DNA of 64,000 bases from Prorocentrum cordatum (lineage: Eukaryota; Sar; Dinophyceae; Prorocentrales; Prorocentraceae): positions 1 to 64,000 of the forward strand of contig CAUYUJ010003685.1 of NCBI GenBank assembly GCA_963575745.1. Reading direction: 5' to 3'. Positions within the stretch are counted from its first letter, which is position 1. Every line of letters starts with the position of its first letter. This document shows positions 11,421 through 22,090 of the stretch, piece by piece. Under the pieces are notes generated by a model. It was not told where the DNA came from. It did no database searches and saw nothing but the letters and a program-made list of their open reading frames with translations. A program made the translations under genes and the position numbers.

Positions 11421-11735
11421 AGGCGCCAGTCCAGCGCACGCTGGGAGCAAGTCTCGGACGGGAGCGCTGGTTTTGTCGGGACGGGGGCTGTCGGCGGCGA
11501 GCAAGAGCGCCGCTTTGAGTAAAAAAGGGAGGAAGTCTCTAGCGGGAGCGTTGTTGCTGCTGGGGGGTGGCGCCGATGAGAGAAAGAGTAGCGCGCTTGC
11601 CCAAGGTAGAACTGGAGGAAGTCTCGAGCGGGAACGCTGGTTTTGTTGAGACGGCTGCTTTCGGCGGCGAGCAAGAGCGTGGGCCCTGAGTAAAAAAGGA
11701 AGAGGTCTCGAACGGGAGCGTTGTTGTTGTTTGGG
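11421..11735 (+). repeat. about 90-bp tandem repeat
   Basis: Roughly four degenerate units sharing GGAAGTCTCGAGCGGGA, CGCTGGTTTTGT, GGCGGCGAGCAAGAGCG and GAGTAAAAAAGGA in order. Confidence 0.75.
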
Positions 11736-11974
11736 GGCCGGTTTTGGCGGCCCCCCAAACCGCTTGAGAGCGACCCCCATTTTCGATGACAATGCAGCCG
11801 ACGCTTCGGCGAGAGCGTCAGGGCGCGTTTAAGGGGTCCAAGAATAATATTAATTGAGTAATTAACATTCAACAACAGCAAAAACAACAATCCGCACCGC
11901 AAATTTTCACTTCAGCCACGCACCCAGGTACATTGAATGACCGTTCGGCCTCCTCACTCTAATCGAATCAACAT

Positions 11975-12320
11975 GTTGTGAGTCGCGGGGCGGGTCGTGG
12001 GTGGGTCGCAGGGTGGGTCGCGGGTGAGTCGCGGGGTGGGTGGGTCGTGGGTGGGTCGCGGGTGGGTCGTGGGGTGGGTCGCGGGTTGGTCGCGGGTGGG
12101 ACGCGGATGGGTCGCGGGAAGGTTGCGGGTGGGTCGCGCGGTGGGTCGCGGGCGGGTGGGTCTGGGACGGGTGGGTCTCGGGTGGGTCGCGGGTGGGTCG
12201 CGGATAGGTCGCGGGTGGGTCTCGGGTGGGTCGCGGGTGGATTGCGGGTGGGTCGCGGGGTTGGTTGTTGGTGGGTCGCGGGTGGGTCGCTGGTGGGTCG
12301 CGGGCGGGTCTCGGTGGGGA
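11975..12320 (+). repeat. 10-bp minisatellite GGGTCGCGGG-type, array 2
   Basis: About 33 imperfect units of GGTGGGTCGCG with GGTCTCGG and GGTTG variants. Followed by AACAACAAACA and CATTTCCGCCGTGG. The sequence on its left (11885-11945) and right (12340-12400) shares CAGCCACGCACC and GACCGTTC words, so the array sits inside a larger duplication. Confidence 0.9.
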
Positions 12321-12870
12321 CGACGCAGCAAAACAACAAACATCATTTCCGCCGTGGATCCCCACATCAGCCACGCACCTTAAGACAGAGCGTGACCGTT
12401 CAGCCCCTTCACGGTGACATACTTCAATGATCCTTGTTCGATCGGGTTCAGTGGTCAGAATGTTGCGCATTAAAGAATATTGCCAGCTTGATAGCAACTG
12501 AACGTATGCTGTTGGCTGTTGCCGCCTATTGTGATTAATCCCCATCCAGCGCACAGCTCGAAACAGATTTCCTCGAGGGCCCGGAAGGCCAGATGCTATT
12601 CAGCGAGGTTGTGGTTTCAACTGCGCGCCTGCTGCAAGGAAAATCAGCACCACCCCGCCCTTGCGTATCTCGATTATTTCGTCGTCAGCCCATCTGCTCG
12701 GCTTTGCCCTGCTCATCTTTGGTGACGTTTCCCCGAGTGGTTTGACAGATAGTTCCCAAGAGGAACGGTTTGCCCCCAGTCGGGGTTTTGTTTCGTCCCC
12801 AGAATTGTCCGCCTGCGTCCCCTTGCTTTTGGACCCAGTGCCTTCCTGATTAGTTTCCTCCCGTCTTAGT
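12321..12870. other. intergenic DNA, no feature seen
   Basis: Unique sequence of moderate GC. No coding signal beyond 60-70 codon chance frames. Confidence 0.4.
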
Positions 12871-13200
12871 ATTACTCCTCCTCCTCCTCATCAGCATCGT
12901 CATCAGCATCATCATCACCATCATCAGCATCATCGTCATTCTCCTCCTCCCCCTCCTCATCGTAATCACGATGCTCGTCATCCATACTCCTGCTGCTCGT
13001 CGTCCCTTGTCATCATCCCTCCCTCCTCCCTCACGGTTCCTCGTCCCTCCGTCTTCCCGCACGCCTCGTCACCCATCACGGATTCGGGTTTCCCCGTTGC
13101 CTCCTTCCCCCGAGGCGTCCTTCTGCACATTTGAAAATGCAAGCGTGTTTGTTTCATTGGAGCAGGCTTCTGGCCAGCGCCGCCGACCCTGAATGACCAC
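12871..13200. repeat. CTC/CATCAT microsatellite patch
   Basis: CTC then CATCAGCATCATC units to about 12990, then unique C-rich sequence to 13200. Confidence 0.7.
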
Positions 13201-13227
13201 GACGACGACGATGCCGACGCGGGTCAG

Positions 13228-13800
13228 AATCCCCAGGGACGTTTTTGGGGGTCTCTTCGGAGCGCTCTCGGGAGCCTTTGGAATAGTGTTGGGGCCTCTC
13301 GGGAGCCTCTTTGGGGCCTGTTGGGAGGTTCCTGGGGACCTCGTGGGGCTCCTCGGGGGCCTCTTGGACTTCCTGGTAGCCTCTCAGGCCGAGGGCTCGA
13401 AGTGTCCGTTTGGGCCCCGCCCTCTTGGAGCCGTCTTGGGGGCCTCTTGGGCCGTCTTGGAGGCAGCTTGGGCCGTCTTGGGGCCCTCGTGGGTCGTTTT
13501 GGGGCCCTCTTAGATGCCTTTTGGGGCATCTTGGGGCGATATTGAGCCGTCGTGGACTGTTGGGAAGCCGAACAGGCGAGAACCCCAGAATCGATCAACA
13601 AACTTGTTAGGGAAATCGATGAGTTGTGCCTCTTGGGGCCCTCTTGGGGGTGCTTTTAGAGGCTCCTTGGGGCGTCTTGAGACCTCTTGGGCCGTCTGGA
13701 GGCTACTCTGGCGTCTTGGACCGACAGTTCGGCGATTCGGGGCTCTCTTGAACCGTTTTGGGGGCCTCTTGAGACAGTCTTGATTCGTCTTGGAGGGTGT
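13228..13800 (+). repeat. interspersed TTGGGGCC(C/A)TCTTGG minisatellite, locus 1
   Basis: Words such as CTCTTGGGGCC, GTCTTGGGGGCC and CTTGGGCCGTCTTGG recur about every 15-25 bases for over 500 bases. The same lexicon fills 52440-52990 and 59340-59850. Open frames across it translate as Gly/Leu/Trp-rich repeats. Confidence 0.85.
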
Positions 13801-13837
13801 TGGGCTTTGGGACCCCTGGAGGGGGGGTCACTCTCAC

Positions 13838-13965
13838 TTCTTGGGACTCGCCCCGGGACCCCCCCGAGGAACCCCCCGCCGGGTCACCCCCCGGGTCACC
13901 CCCGGGTCACCCCGGGGTCCCCCCGGGACCCCTCCAGGACCCCCTTGGGCCCCCCCCCCTCGGCG
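13838..13965 (+). repeat. CCCCGGGTCACC short tandem repeat
   Basis: Repeated CCCCCCGGGTCACCCC and CCCGGGACCCC words at high density. Confidence 0.75.
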
Positions 13966-14580
13966 GGGAAGGGATCAAAGGGAAGGGTCTTCCCTTCGAT
14001 TCAACTACGAAGTTGCTGCTTAATTTCGCTTTGGCTGGCGCGCTTCATGGAAAAGCGTCTTCTACGCGCCGGCAGGGCTGGCAGATTTGGAACGATATAT
14101 GCTTGGGGGAGGGACCTCCCCCCGGTCCCCAACATTCGTCCTAGCCCGAACCCCTGCTCATCCCTGGTTACGGTTGCATCCCCCCCACCCCCCTTCCTTC
14201 CCTCACATCCCCTCCGTCCCTCCGCCGTCAGTTCTTCTCTCCCGATACCGGCCCGTGCCCCCCCCCTGGCATTGCCGCCGCGCACCCTCACTCTCACTGG
14301 CGTCATGGCGCATCGCGATGCGATCCAAAATAGTTTCCTTGTCCCATTGTCGTCTGCAAGTTCCTCCCATCGCGACGCGATTGTGTGGTTGAGTCTTGGT
14401 CGCGCGAGCGGGGTACCCCTCCTGAGAGGGAACGGACTTCTGTGAACTGCTTGTTTTCATGTCGTCAGCACAGTCGCCATCATCGCCACCATCACCATCA
14501 ACACCCCATCACCACCACCCGCATCCCGTTTGGCTCGAGCCCTTTGGGCTGCAGCGCGCAGCGGCCGCAGCAGCAATGGC
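13966..14580. other. region upstream of the carrier gene
   Basis: C-rich unique sequence leading to the first carrier exon. CATGTCGTCAGCACAG near 14459 could offer an AG for leader trans-splicing, but this cannot be shown. No other feature. Confidence 0.35.
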
Positions 14581-16797
14581 ATGGGTGCCCCAGCCCCCGG
14601 GCCGTGGCAGGTAGCGCCACGGGGGGTGCGCCGTGCCAAACGTCCGCCGTCCGCCTGCTGCCACAGCGGCGCGGGCCCTGTCGCCGCGGCCGGCCAGGCG
14701 ATGGCGAGGCAGCCCGCCGTGGCCGCGGCCGTCAAGGTCGGCGGCTCCCCAGTGGACGTCAGCTCGCTGGAGTGGGAGGAGTGGGACGGGTCCGGCTCGT
14801 TCTGGCAGCACGCCGCGGCGGGGAGCTGTGCCGGCGTCGTGGAGCACGTGGGCACGTACCCCGTCGACACCATCCCGGGTGTTTGCCAAGGGTGTCCTTG
14901 GCCCAACGTGTTCCCCGGAATCTTGGGGAGGCCAAGGTTCAGGATGGGAAAAGCACACAGACACGAATCATCGTCGATCCCCAGGGAAACATGGGAAAAT
15001 ATGGGAATCGGAGGGGAAGAACTTGCAGAAAATATAAGAAAATATTGGGAATCCTGGGATGTTTGTCTATTTGTTTGTGTGCCCCTGGGCCCCTTCCAGA
15101 GCACCCTCCACGAGGCCCAGAGAGTCCTGGGTAGCCCGAAATGGCGCGCGAGAAGCTGGGGAGACCTTGGGCCAGGGCCACTTCTACAGTGGGAACCCAT
15201 GCCAAGAAACACCCTGCTTGCCTCCAGGGTGCCCTGGGTTTCGTTGGTTTCGATGGTTTTGCGATGGAAGGCGTGACGCCCAAAAATCTACGGACGCCCT
15301 GGGGTCTCAGGCCTGGGTTTCTTGTGGAAGGTTTCTTGTGGACTGGCCTCCACTGTAGCAACACCTGGCCATCAAGACCCGCATGCAGGCATGCTCCACG
15401 GAGCACGGGGCCTGCCCTCCCGGCATGCGGCAGACCGTGCGGCTGGTGCTTCAGGATCACGGTGCCGCTGGGCTGATGCCGAGGGAGGGGAAGCAGCACG
15501 AACATTAATTTTCTGAGTTCCGCGCGGATTCCGCAGATCGGCGTTGAACCCCCTCCCTGGCGCGCGGAGCGCGGCAGGGGCGGTGCCAGAGACGCCGCCA
15601 GGGGGAGCCCCAGCGCAGACCCCAGAAGTCTGAGCGGAGCTCTGAAAGCTTATGTTTCCGTCGCTTCTCCTTCCTCTACAATGCGGGGATGTTTCGCGGT
15701 CGGTGTCGGCTGCGTCCCGGCGCACATGGGCCTGTTCTGCTCGTACGAGTTCCTGAAGCTGCGCTTGATGGACCAGCGGGTGGCCGAGCACCAGCCCGTG
15801 CAGGCTGCCACCTGCGGCGCCCTGGCCGCCATCTCGGGCAGCGCCAAGGGGCGCCACCCCGAGGGGGCTCACGAGGTCCTCCTGGAGATCGAGGCTTCAG
15901 GATCGAAGCCCGAGAAGGTGTGTGGACGCTCGGGGCCGTGTTGGAAGGCTCTGGAGTGCTCCTGGCTGCCCCCTTCCTCGAGGAAGCGGCGCTTCTTCGA
16001 GGAAGTGGCCCCCCCCTAACCCGCGGAAGTTTTTAAGAACCCCCCCCTTCAGGCAAAAGGGTAACACTTCCCCACACCGGAAGCGTTATTTTCGCACCTG
16101 GAGGATGATATGGCTCTCGCCTCAACGCCGCGCACATTCGTTTCAAAAACTTAGCAAGAGCTTCACAGATGGATGGCGGGTCGTTTTCAAAATGTGGCTT
16201 TCGCCTCAGCGGCGCGCACATTCGTTTTGAAAACGTTGCAACAGTTTCACGGATTGAGGGCGGCTCGTTTTGAAAACAAGCTTGGAGGGGGAATCATTAT
16301 TTTGTGGGGGTTGTTTGATACGGTGCTAAAGTGATCGTTCGGCGAAAATCCCACCCTGCTGTTTTTCGTGCGGTGCTGAGATAACACATGGGGGGTTCTT
16401 AATGACTTCCGCGGGTGACAGTCGAGCATCTGATCAACAGACCTTCGCCTGGATTGCTGGGCCAGCGTTTCTTGGCCAGCTCCTCCAGCGTCAATAGCAG
16501 AAGTTGGCCCAGGCTTGCTCTGAGAAACCTCCGGGAGGCTGGCCCAGGTTTCTTAAGTGATCCTTCTCTCGATCCCATTTTCTGCTGCAGCGGTGGGAGT
16601 CCCCTCGGCATCGCCCAGCCATCGTGCACGACGTGATCTTCACCCCGACGGACGTCGTGAAGCAGCGGCTGCAGCTGGGCCGATACCTGGGGATCCGGGA
16701 CTGTGCGGCCTCAATGTGGCGATGCGAGGGGCCGCGGGCCTTCTACCGCAGCCTCCCGACCACCCTCATGCCGAGGAACAAACAGCCATCGAGGACA

Positions 16798-16845
<48 letters not shown>

Positions 16846-18421
16846 TTTCGAGGGAACCCGCCGAGTTCGGCCGGCTTTGGGGCCTGGCTCCCTCGTGCTC
16901 CCAGCCCTCGCCCCTTCCGAAAGCGCCGACGTCGACGGCTCGTGTTAAGTCGGGCCTGTCCCTCAACAGGAGGAAAATCCAAAAATGATACGAAAATAGT
17001 AAGGGGACAATTTTTTGCTATTGTGCTTATTTTGGTTTTTCGTCGAAAATCCCCCTGTAGGGGGACAGGCCCGACCTAAGGCTCGTGACCTGTGCCCGCG
17101 CGCACGTGGCACCCTGAGATTCGGCGGCCAGCACAGGTCATCGAGGACAGGAGAGCCCTAACCTTAAAAGCATCGTGAAGGCATGACCTCACCTGGGTTC
17201 CTGTGCTTGCATTGGGGGCAATAACTCTGGACCGTTTGGTCTGGCACATCTGCAGAAAAGACCTCCTATCCCTGATGTGTTCGGCCCTCCCAACTGAGGT
17301 CCCCTCCAAAAGATTTAGGAGTCCTTCCTCTGGTCAACCAGACACTGGCAGAAGCATAAACTTTCGAGTGTCCGCGCAGTTTTCGGCGCTGGACCACCCC
17401 CCCGTGGCGGGCCGAGCGCGCCAGAGGCGGCCCCGGAGACCCCCAGGGAGGCCAGGCACAGATCCAAGACCTCCGCGCGGAGCTCCGACAGTTTAAGTTC
17501 ACGTCGTTCTTTGCTCCTCTACCCAGCAGCAGCCTCAGCAGGAGGAGGAAGGGCAGGGGGCGCAGCATGATCGGCGAGAAGCAACGTGACGAGCAGCAGG
17601 AGAAGGACAATAGGGAGGATAGGGGATCATGATGATCATGATGACCATGATGATCATGATGATCATGATGATCATGATGATCATGATGATCATGATGATG
17701 AGGAGGAGGAGGAGGAGAAGGAGGAGGAGGATGAGGAGGAGGGGGAGGAGGAGGAGAAGAGGAGGAGGAGGAGGAGGAACGTTCTTTGTTCCTCTACTCG
17801 TATCCGAGTGCCCGTTCCACGGTGTGCTCGTTGCCGCGAACGAGTCCTTGAAGGTCGCCTTCGGCCTGGAGAGGCGCGGGGCGGACCAGAGCGATATCCG
17901 GGCCCCAGTTTCGCTGCACTTCGTGTCCGCGGGCCTGAGCGGCATGCTTGCGGCCGCCGTGACGCAGCCGCTGGATGTCGTCAAGACCCGCCTGCAGACT
18001 CGAAGGATAAAAAACGCCATAAGCATAAACTGTCGGCGCTCCGCGCGGATTTCTTGGATCCGCGCTGCCCCCCCCCCCCCCCGGCGCCTCCTCCGGCGCC
18101 GCCCCTGGCGCGCTCCGCGCGCCAGGGAGAAGGGTCCAGCGCGGATCCGAGAGATCCGCGCGGACCTCCAACAGTTTACGTTTTTACGCCGTTCTTTGCC
18201 CTTCCCTGCAGACGCAGACGGTCATGGCTGGCCAGGGCGGAGGGGTGGTTGTGAGATACAGTGGCCTCGTGCCCACGGCGCGGCTCATCCTTCGAGAGGA
18301 GGGCGTCGCCGGCCTCTTCCGAGGCATGGTGCCCGGGCTCCTGATCGCGGCCCCGTCCGCAGCGATGTGCTGGGGCACCTACGAGGCGGCGAAGCGATTG
18401 TGGAGCGGCCTGGCCCAGTAA
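14581..18421 (+). CDS. mitoferrin-type mitochondrial carrier (six exons)
   Basis: Encodes a member of the mitochondrial carrier family (SLC25), best matched to mitoferrin/MRS3-4, which imports iron across the inner mitochondrial membrane. Exons, approximate because junctions fall inside direct repeats: 14581-14874, 15374-15478, 15684-15833, 16624-16770, about 17811-17999, 18214-18421. All three carrier signatures are present: YPVDTI continuing as KTRMQ across intron 1, FTPTDVVKQRLQ in exon 4, and TQPLDVVKTRLQT in exon 5. Mitoferrin-like features are SFWQHAAAGSCAGVVEH before repeat 1 and PAHMGLFCSYE after it. The last exon ends GTYEAAKRLWSGLAQ then TAA. The first in-frame ATG gives an Ala/Pro/Arg-rich leader. 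The exon 4/5 junction does not close in frame in my reading, so a base may be missing or the exon edge is wrong. Introns are described separately. Confidence 0.85.
14948..15105 (+). mobile_element. repeat A, intronic copy 1 of 3
   Basis: About 155 bp. Begins GGGAAAAGCACACAGAC and ends GTTTGTGTGCCCC, weak terminal inverted repeats. Inside are tandem ATGGGAAAATATGGGAA words. Two other copies keep the same order of words. Non-autonomous, with no coding capacity. Confidence 0.65.
15197..15350 (+). repeat. dispersed repeat, copy 1 (partner at 41648-41813)
   Basis: Shares CATGCCAAGAA.CACCCTGC, CTCCAGGGTGCCCTGGGTTT and TGTGGAAGGTTTCTTGTGG in order with 41648-41813. The other copy is not obviously inside a gene. 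Confidence 0.75.
15479..15683 (+). mobile_element. carrier intron 2: introner-like inverted-repeat element, copy 1
   Basis: The whole intron lies between ATGC direct repeats. Its two ends are inverted repeats of each other over about 45 bases: ACATTAATTTTCTGAGTTCC inward from 15502 against the reverse complement of GGAGCTCTGAAAGCTTATGT. It ends with the pyrimidine stretch CTTCTCCTTCCTCTAC also seen near the ends of introns 4 and 5. Removing the intron joins an alanine-rich helix end to the RGCFAVGVG motif in frame. This is the layout reported for introner elements, transposons that arrive as ready-made introns. Confidence 0.7.
16019..16416 (+). mobile_element. 398-bp inverted-repeat element in carrier intron 3
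   Basis: Left end ACCCGCGGAAGTTTTTAAGA at 16019 and the reverse complement of the right end, ACCCGCGGAAGTCATTAAGA, match at 24 of 27 positions. Inside is array 2 of the 77-bp tandem repeat. No transposase frame, so non-autonomous. No clear target-site duplication was found. Confidence 0.7.
16108..16280 (+). repeat. about 77-bp tandem repeat, array 2 of 3
   Basis: About two and a half units with CTCGCCTCA.CG.CGCGCACATTCGTTTT, GCTTCACAGATGGA.GGCGGGTCG and TTTTCAAAATGTGGCT, matching 5776-6005. Confidence 0.8.
16797..16846 (+). repeat. (GAC)n microsatellite in carrier intron 4
   Basis: Run of about 15 ACG/GAC triplets immediately after the exon 4 coding end. Acidic or Thr/Arg translations through it are not coding. 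Confidence 0.9.
16945..17079 (+). mobile_element. MITE family B, copy 1 (carrier intron 4)
   Basis: Ends TTAAGTCGGGCCTGTCCC and GGGGACAGGCCCGACCTAA are inverted repeats, extended inward by CAACAGGAGG against CCCCCTGTAG. The interior is T/A-rich. A second copy is at 56068-56228 and a decayed one ends at 39462. Confidence 0.85.
17355..17530 (+). mobile_element. introner-like inverted-repeat element, copy 2 (carrier intron 4)
   Basis: GCATAAACTTTCGAGTGTCC at the left and GGAGCTCCGACAGTTTAAG at the right are inverted-repeat ends of the same family as introns 2 and 5, followed by TTCTTTGCTCCTCTACCCAG. Confidence 0.65.
17620..17785 (+). repeat. (GATCATGAT)n then (GAG)n microsatellite in carrier intron 4
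   Basis: Near-perfect 9-bp units of GATCATGAT to about 17700, then GAG triplets. The intron ends with GTTCTTTGTTCCTCTAC, like the introner copies. Confidence 0.9.
18000..18213 (+). mobile_element. carrier intron 5: introner-like inverted-repeat element, copy 3
   Basis: Lies between two copies of CCTGCAGAC (17991-17999 and 18205-18213). Inverted ends: GCATAAACTGTCGGCGCTCC from 18023 pairs with GGACCTCCAACAGTTTACG ending at 18180, continuing inward through CGCGCGGAT and GGATCCGCGCTG. Splicing within the direct repeat restores LQTQTVMAG in frame. If the acceptor is the AG in TGCAG, the donor is AC rather than GT. Confidence 0.75.
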
Positions 18422-18960
18422 CACGAGCGAGAGCTCCAGCACTGAGCGCTTTCCCCTGCGTTTTCCTTCAAATTCAGTTCGACACGTATTCTGCGCGAGT
18501 TGCCCCGGTTCGCATGAGATGGGTCGCATTCTGTGTCAGACCACCTGTGTTTTGTACGCTCAGGTATACTGTGCGTTGCGGGGAGGCGTAGGGTAAGCGT
18601 AGGGGCAGCCTGGTGTGTGCGTTTTCGTAGTCATCTATGTCCGTACTGCTTTGTTCAAGGTTGGGGGGGTGGGAGCCCTTGCAGCTCCGCATTGCCCCCA
18701 GTCTTGCCCCGCCCAGCCTTCCAGCATAGTCTGGGGGATGGGCTGTTGTGCGGGTCGCTGAGGAGCACCCGTGAGACAGCGCAGGGGCGCCAATCCTTTG
18801 GTGCCCTTGCTTATTGCCCGTCCCTTCCTGCTTCACAATGGATGGCACGGACCCCAGAGCCGCCAGCAAGCGATTTGACAGATACATACATTCGTTGCCC
18901 CCTCCCCTCCCAAGATCATACATATCATCTTGAACCATGCTAATCTTCATCCCCACCTTT
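18422..18960. other. 3' flank of the carrier gene
   Basis: Probable 3' untranslated and intergenic sequence. No polyadenylation signal is evident (dinoflagellates usually lack AATAAA). No other gene seen. Confidence 0.4.
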
Positions 18961-19580
18961 TTTCATATTTACCACATGTATGTTCATCATGTCTGCCCAT
19001 CCTCCTTCTCATCCTTCATCCTGCTCTCTCTCTCTCTCGTCTTCCACCAATCCTCCTCCTCCTCCTCCTCCTCCTCCTCCTCGTCATACTCCTGACAGGT
19101 CCTCATCATATTCCTACTTCCCATCTATATTCCGCCTGCTCCTCCTCCTCCTCCTCCTCCTCCTCCTCCTCCTCAGCATCATCATCATCATCGTCATCCC
19201 CCGCTTCATCAACCTGATCATCATCATCATCGTCATCATCATCAGCATCATCAGCAGCATCATCATCAGCAGCAGCATCATTCCTTATTGTTGCCACTCC
19301 TCATTCCTCCTCGTCGTCCTCCTATCCCTCCTAATCCGCCTCCCTCGCCTCCGCCTCTTCATTCATGATTCCCAGTCATGGTTCGTCTCCTTACTCATCC
19401 TCATTCCTCGTCATTCCCTCCCCTCCTACTCTCCCTCCTCTTCAGTTCACTCCCATATCGGCTTCTCCTCCTTCTCTTCCGCCTTCCTCCCTCTTTCTCC
19501 TTCTCGCCATCCTAATCCTCCCTTATCCTCCTCCTCCTCACTTCTCCTTCTTTGCTATGACTCCTCCTGTAGTTCGCGTT
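18961..19580. repeat. CTC/CATCAT microsatellite-rich stretch
   Basis: CTC and ATC triplet blocks (notably 19045-19085 and 19137-19285) separated by C/T-rich sequence. The 232-codon frame across it is Ser/Leu repeat. Confidence 0.85.
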
Positions 19581-19599
19581 ATTCCTTTACTCCTCGGAG

Positions 19600-20240
19600 G
19601 AGGAAGAGTGAGACGAGGAGAGGAAGCAGCGACAAGGAGGAGGACGAGGAGGAGGAGGAGGAGAAGGAGGTGGGGTAGCAGGAAGATGATGAGGAGGAGG
19701 AGTGACGATGATAAGAGATGCAGGGGAAGAGGGGGCGCGAGGAGAAGGAGGGTGAGGGGAAGGAGAACAAGGATGATGAGGGTGAGGCGAAGGAAGAGGA
19801 GGAGGAGGAGCAGCAGCAGCAGCCACAGCAGGAGGGGGAACGGGAGTGGGCGCAGCATGATGTGCGATAAACACCATGACGAGCAGCAGGAGAAGGACAT
19901 TCGGGAGGAGCACGCTGATCATGATGCTGCTGTTGTTTTCGATGATCATGCGAATGAGGAGGAGGAGGAGGTGGATCGCCATCCTCCTCCTCCTCCTCCT
20001 CCTCATCATCATCAGCATCATCATCATCAGCATCATCATCATCATCATCATCATCATCACCATTCTCCACCGTCCCCTCTCTTCTCATTCCAAGCCCGTT
20101 CCCCCGCCCTCCCGCCTTTCACGTCTCCTCCAACCTCTCCGTCCGCCTTCTCCTCCTCCTCCTCCTCCTCCTCTCCCTCCTCCTCCTCAAACGGGCAGGA
20201 GGAGGGCGGAGGGAAGGCGATGAGGAGGAGGGGGAGGTGA
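19600..20240. repeat. GAG/GATGAG and CATCAT microsatellite complex
   Basis: Alternating purine-rich and ATC-rich triplet blocks. Near 19850-19920, GGCGCAGCATGAT...GACGAGCAGCAGGAGAAGGACA resembles 17558-17611 in carrier intron 4, so this block shares a duplicated segment with that intron. Confidence 0.8.
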
Positions 20241-20893
20241 AGGGCATGGAGAGACCAGGATGAGGATGAGGATGAGGATGAGGAAGACGATGATGCGAGT
20301 GGTGACGATGATGCTGATGCTGATGTTGGTGATGATGATGCTGCTTATGTGCTGATGTGGCGATGGTGATTCTGATGGTGAGGATGAACATGATGAGGAG
20401 GAGGAGGATGAGACGGACGAGGATGAGGATACTGATGAGGATGCTGATGGTGATGTTGTTGATGATGAGGATGGTGCTGATGATGGTGATGATGGTGATG
20501 ATGGTGATGATTGTGATGATGGTGATGCTTATGATCATGATCTCATGATGTTGTTGATGCTGGTGATGAGGATGGGAGAGAGTAAGAGGCAGATGAGGAG
20601 GCGGATAATAGGATGAGCAGGAAGAGGATCGCCCTCCTCGTTCTCCTCCTCATCATGCTCCACTGTCCCCTCTCCTCACATTCCACCTCCTTTCCCGCCG
20701 CCCTCCCGCCTTTCACGTCTCCTCCAATCTCCCCATTCGCCTCCTCCTCATTCTCCTCCTCCTCCTCCTCCTCCTCCTCATTCTCTTCCTTTTCCTCTTC
20801 CTCATCGCACGGCCAGGAGGAGGTTGGAGGGAATGCGAGGAGGAGGAGGGGGGGGGAGATGGAGGGCGTGGAGGGGGGAGGATGAGGATGAGG

Positions 20894-20950
<57 letters not shown>

Positions 20951-21339
20951 ATGATGATGAGAACGAGGACGTTGATGCTGCTGATGGTGATAAAGATGAT
21001 GATAAAGATGATGAAGACGATGAGGATCATGCTAAGTATGATGATGATGACGCTGATGAGGACGAGGATGATTACGAGAATAATGATGATGAGGAGGAGG
21101 AGGAGGATGAGGGTAAGGATGAGGATGTGGTGTGGATGCTGATGACGATGATGGTGATGAGTAGGATGATGCTGATGATGATGATGATGATGATGATCCG
21201 GATGATGCTGACAACACTGATGATGTTGATGATGAGGAGGAGGCTGAGGATAAGGATGAAAATGAGGATGCGCATGATGATGATAATGATGGTGACGATG
21301 GTAACGATGCTTATACTGATGATGGTGATGATGATGGTA

Positions 21340-21375
<36 letters not shown>

Positions 21376-21406
21376 CCGATGCTGTTGATGACGATGATGA
21401 TGATGC

Positions 21407-21442
<36 letters not shown>

Positions 21443-21770
21443 CGATGATGGTGATGATGCTGATGATGATGATGGTGTCGATGATGTCGAGGAGGAGGAT
21501 GAGGAGGAGGAGGACAAGGAGAAGGAGGGAGAGGATAAGGAGGGAGGCGTGAGGAGTAGGGCCGAGGAAGAGTGAGAGGATGCGGGTGACGTTGGTGATG
21601 ATGAGGAGGAGGAAGACGAGTAGGAGGAGCAGGGGGAGGAGGAGTGAGGAGTGAGGAGCGAGGATGATGAACAGGGGTAGGCTGAGGAGGAGGAGGAGGA
21701 AGAGGAGGGGGAGGAGAAGGAGGAGGATTTGATGGAGGAGCGACGAGTCCGTCCGCCGTCCGCGATTCTC
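20241..21770 (+). repeat. (GAT/GCTGAT)n microsatellite, about 1.5 kb
   Basis: Long imperfect GATGATGCTGATGAGGAT tract with a CTC/ATTCTC insert (20640-20820) and a pure CTG run near 20896-20935. Poly-Asp/Met on one strand and poly-His/Ile/Ser on the other, so no protein is called. Confidence 0.95.
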
Positions 21771-21845
21771 TGTAGGAGGCCAAGAGAGCACGGAGGGTGG
21801 CGGGCGGCGGACGGACTCTTCAGTCAACAGTTGTGCTCTGCCACG

Positions 21846-22090
21846 AAAGTAATTCGATGGTAGCCCGCCACATCAGTTTTTTGCCAACTACGACACAAGG
21901 AGTCCCTTTATGATCCGTCACACGAGGAACCCTGCTGCAAGCTTCCACGAGAGGAATCTTCCAACAACCCCCTACAACAGGAATCCTTGTGCAAGCCGCC
22001 GAAAAGGGAATCCTTGTGCAATCCGATACAAAAGAAATCCCTCTGCAACCTGCCACACAAGAAATCCTTTTGGGGAGCCGCCACAACAAG
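21846..22090 (+). repeat. about 27-bp spaced repeat GGAATCCTTGTGCAA-type
   Basis: About eight degenerate units of AGGAATCCTTGTGCAAGCCGC or its variants. A single related unit occurs near 22545 (AAAGGGAATCCATGTGGGGAG). Confidence 0.75.

Larger units (their letters stand above)
14875..15373 (+). other. carrier intron 1 with two dispersed repeats
   Basis: Lies between CCATC (14870-14874) and CCATC (15369-15373), with no GT-AG at the ends. It contains repeat A (14948-15105, also at 39060-39211 and 55557-55710) and a second repeat (15197-15350) that recurs at 41648-41813. Confidence 0.6.

Noticed and set aside
10563-11902. Minus-strand open frames of 290-430 codons
   Set aside because: They are poly-Ser/Pro/Leu translations of the GAG/CTC microsatellite. 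The frame stays open because triplet repeats lack stops.
9795-12320. Possible CRISPR-like arrays
   Set aside because: Units are about 10 bp, contiguous and without unique spacers. These are minisatellites.
20713-21827. Long minus-strand frames rich in His, Ile and Ser
   Set aside because: Derived from the GAT/CTGATG microsatellite, with no non-repetitive segment of useful length.
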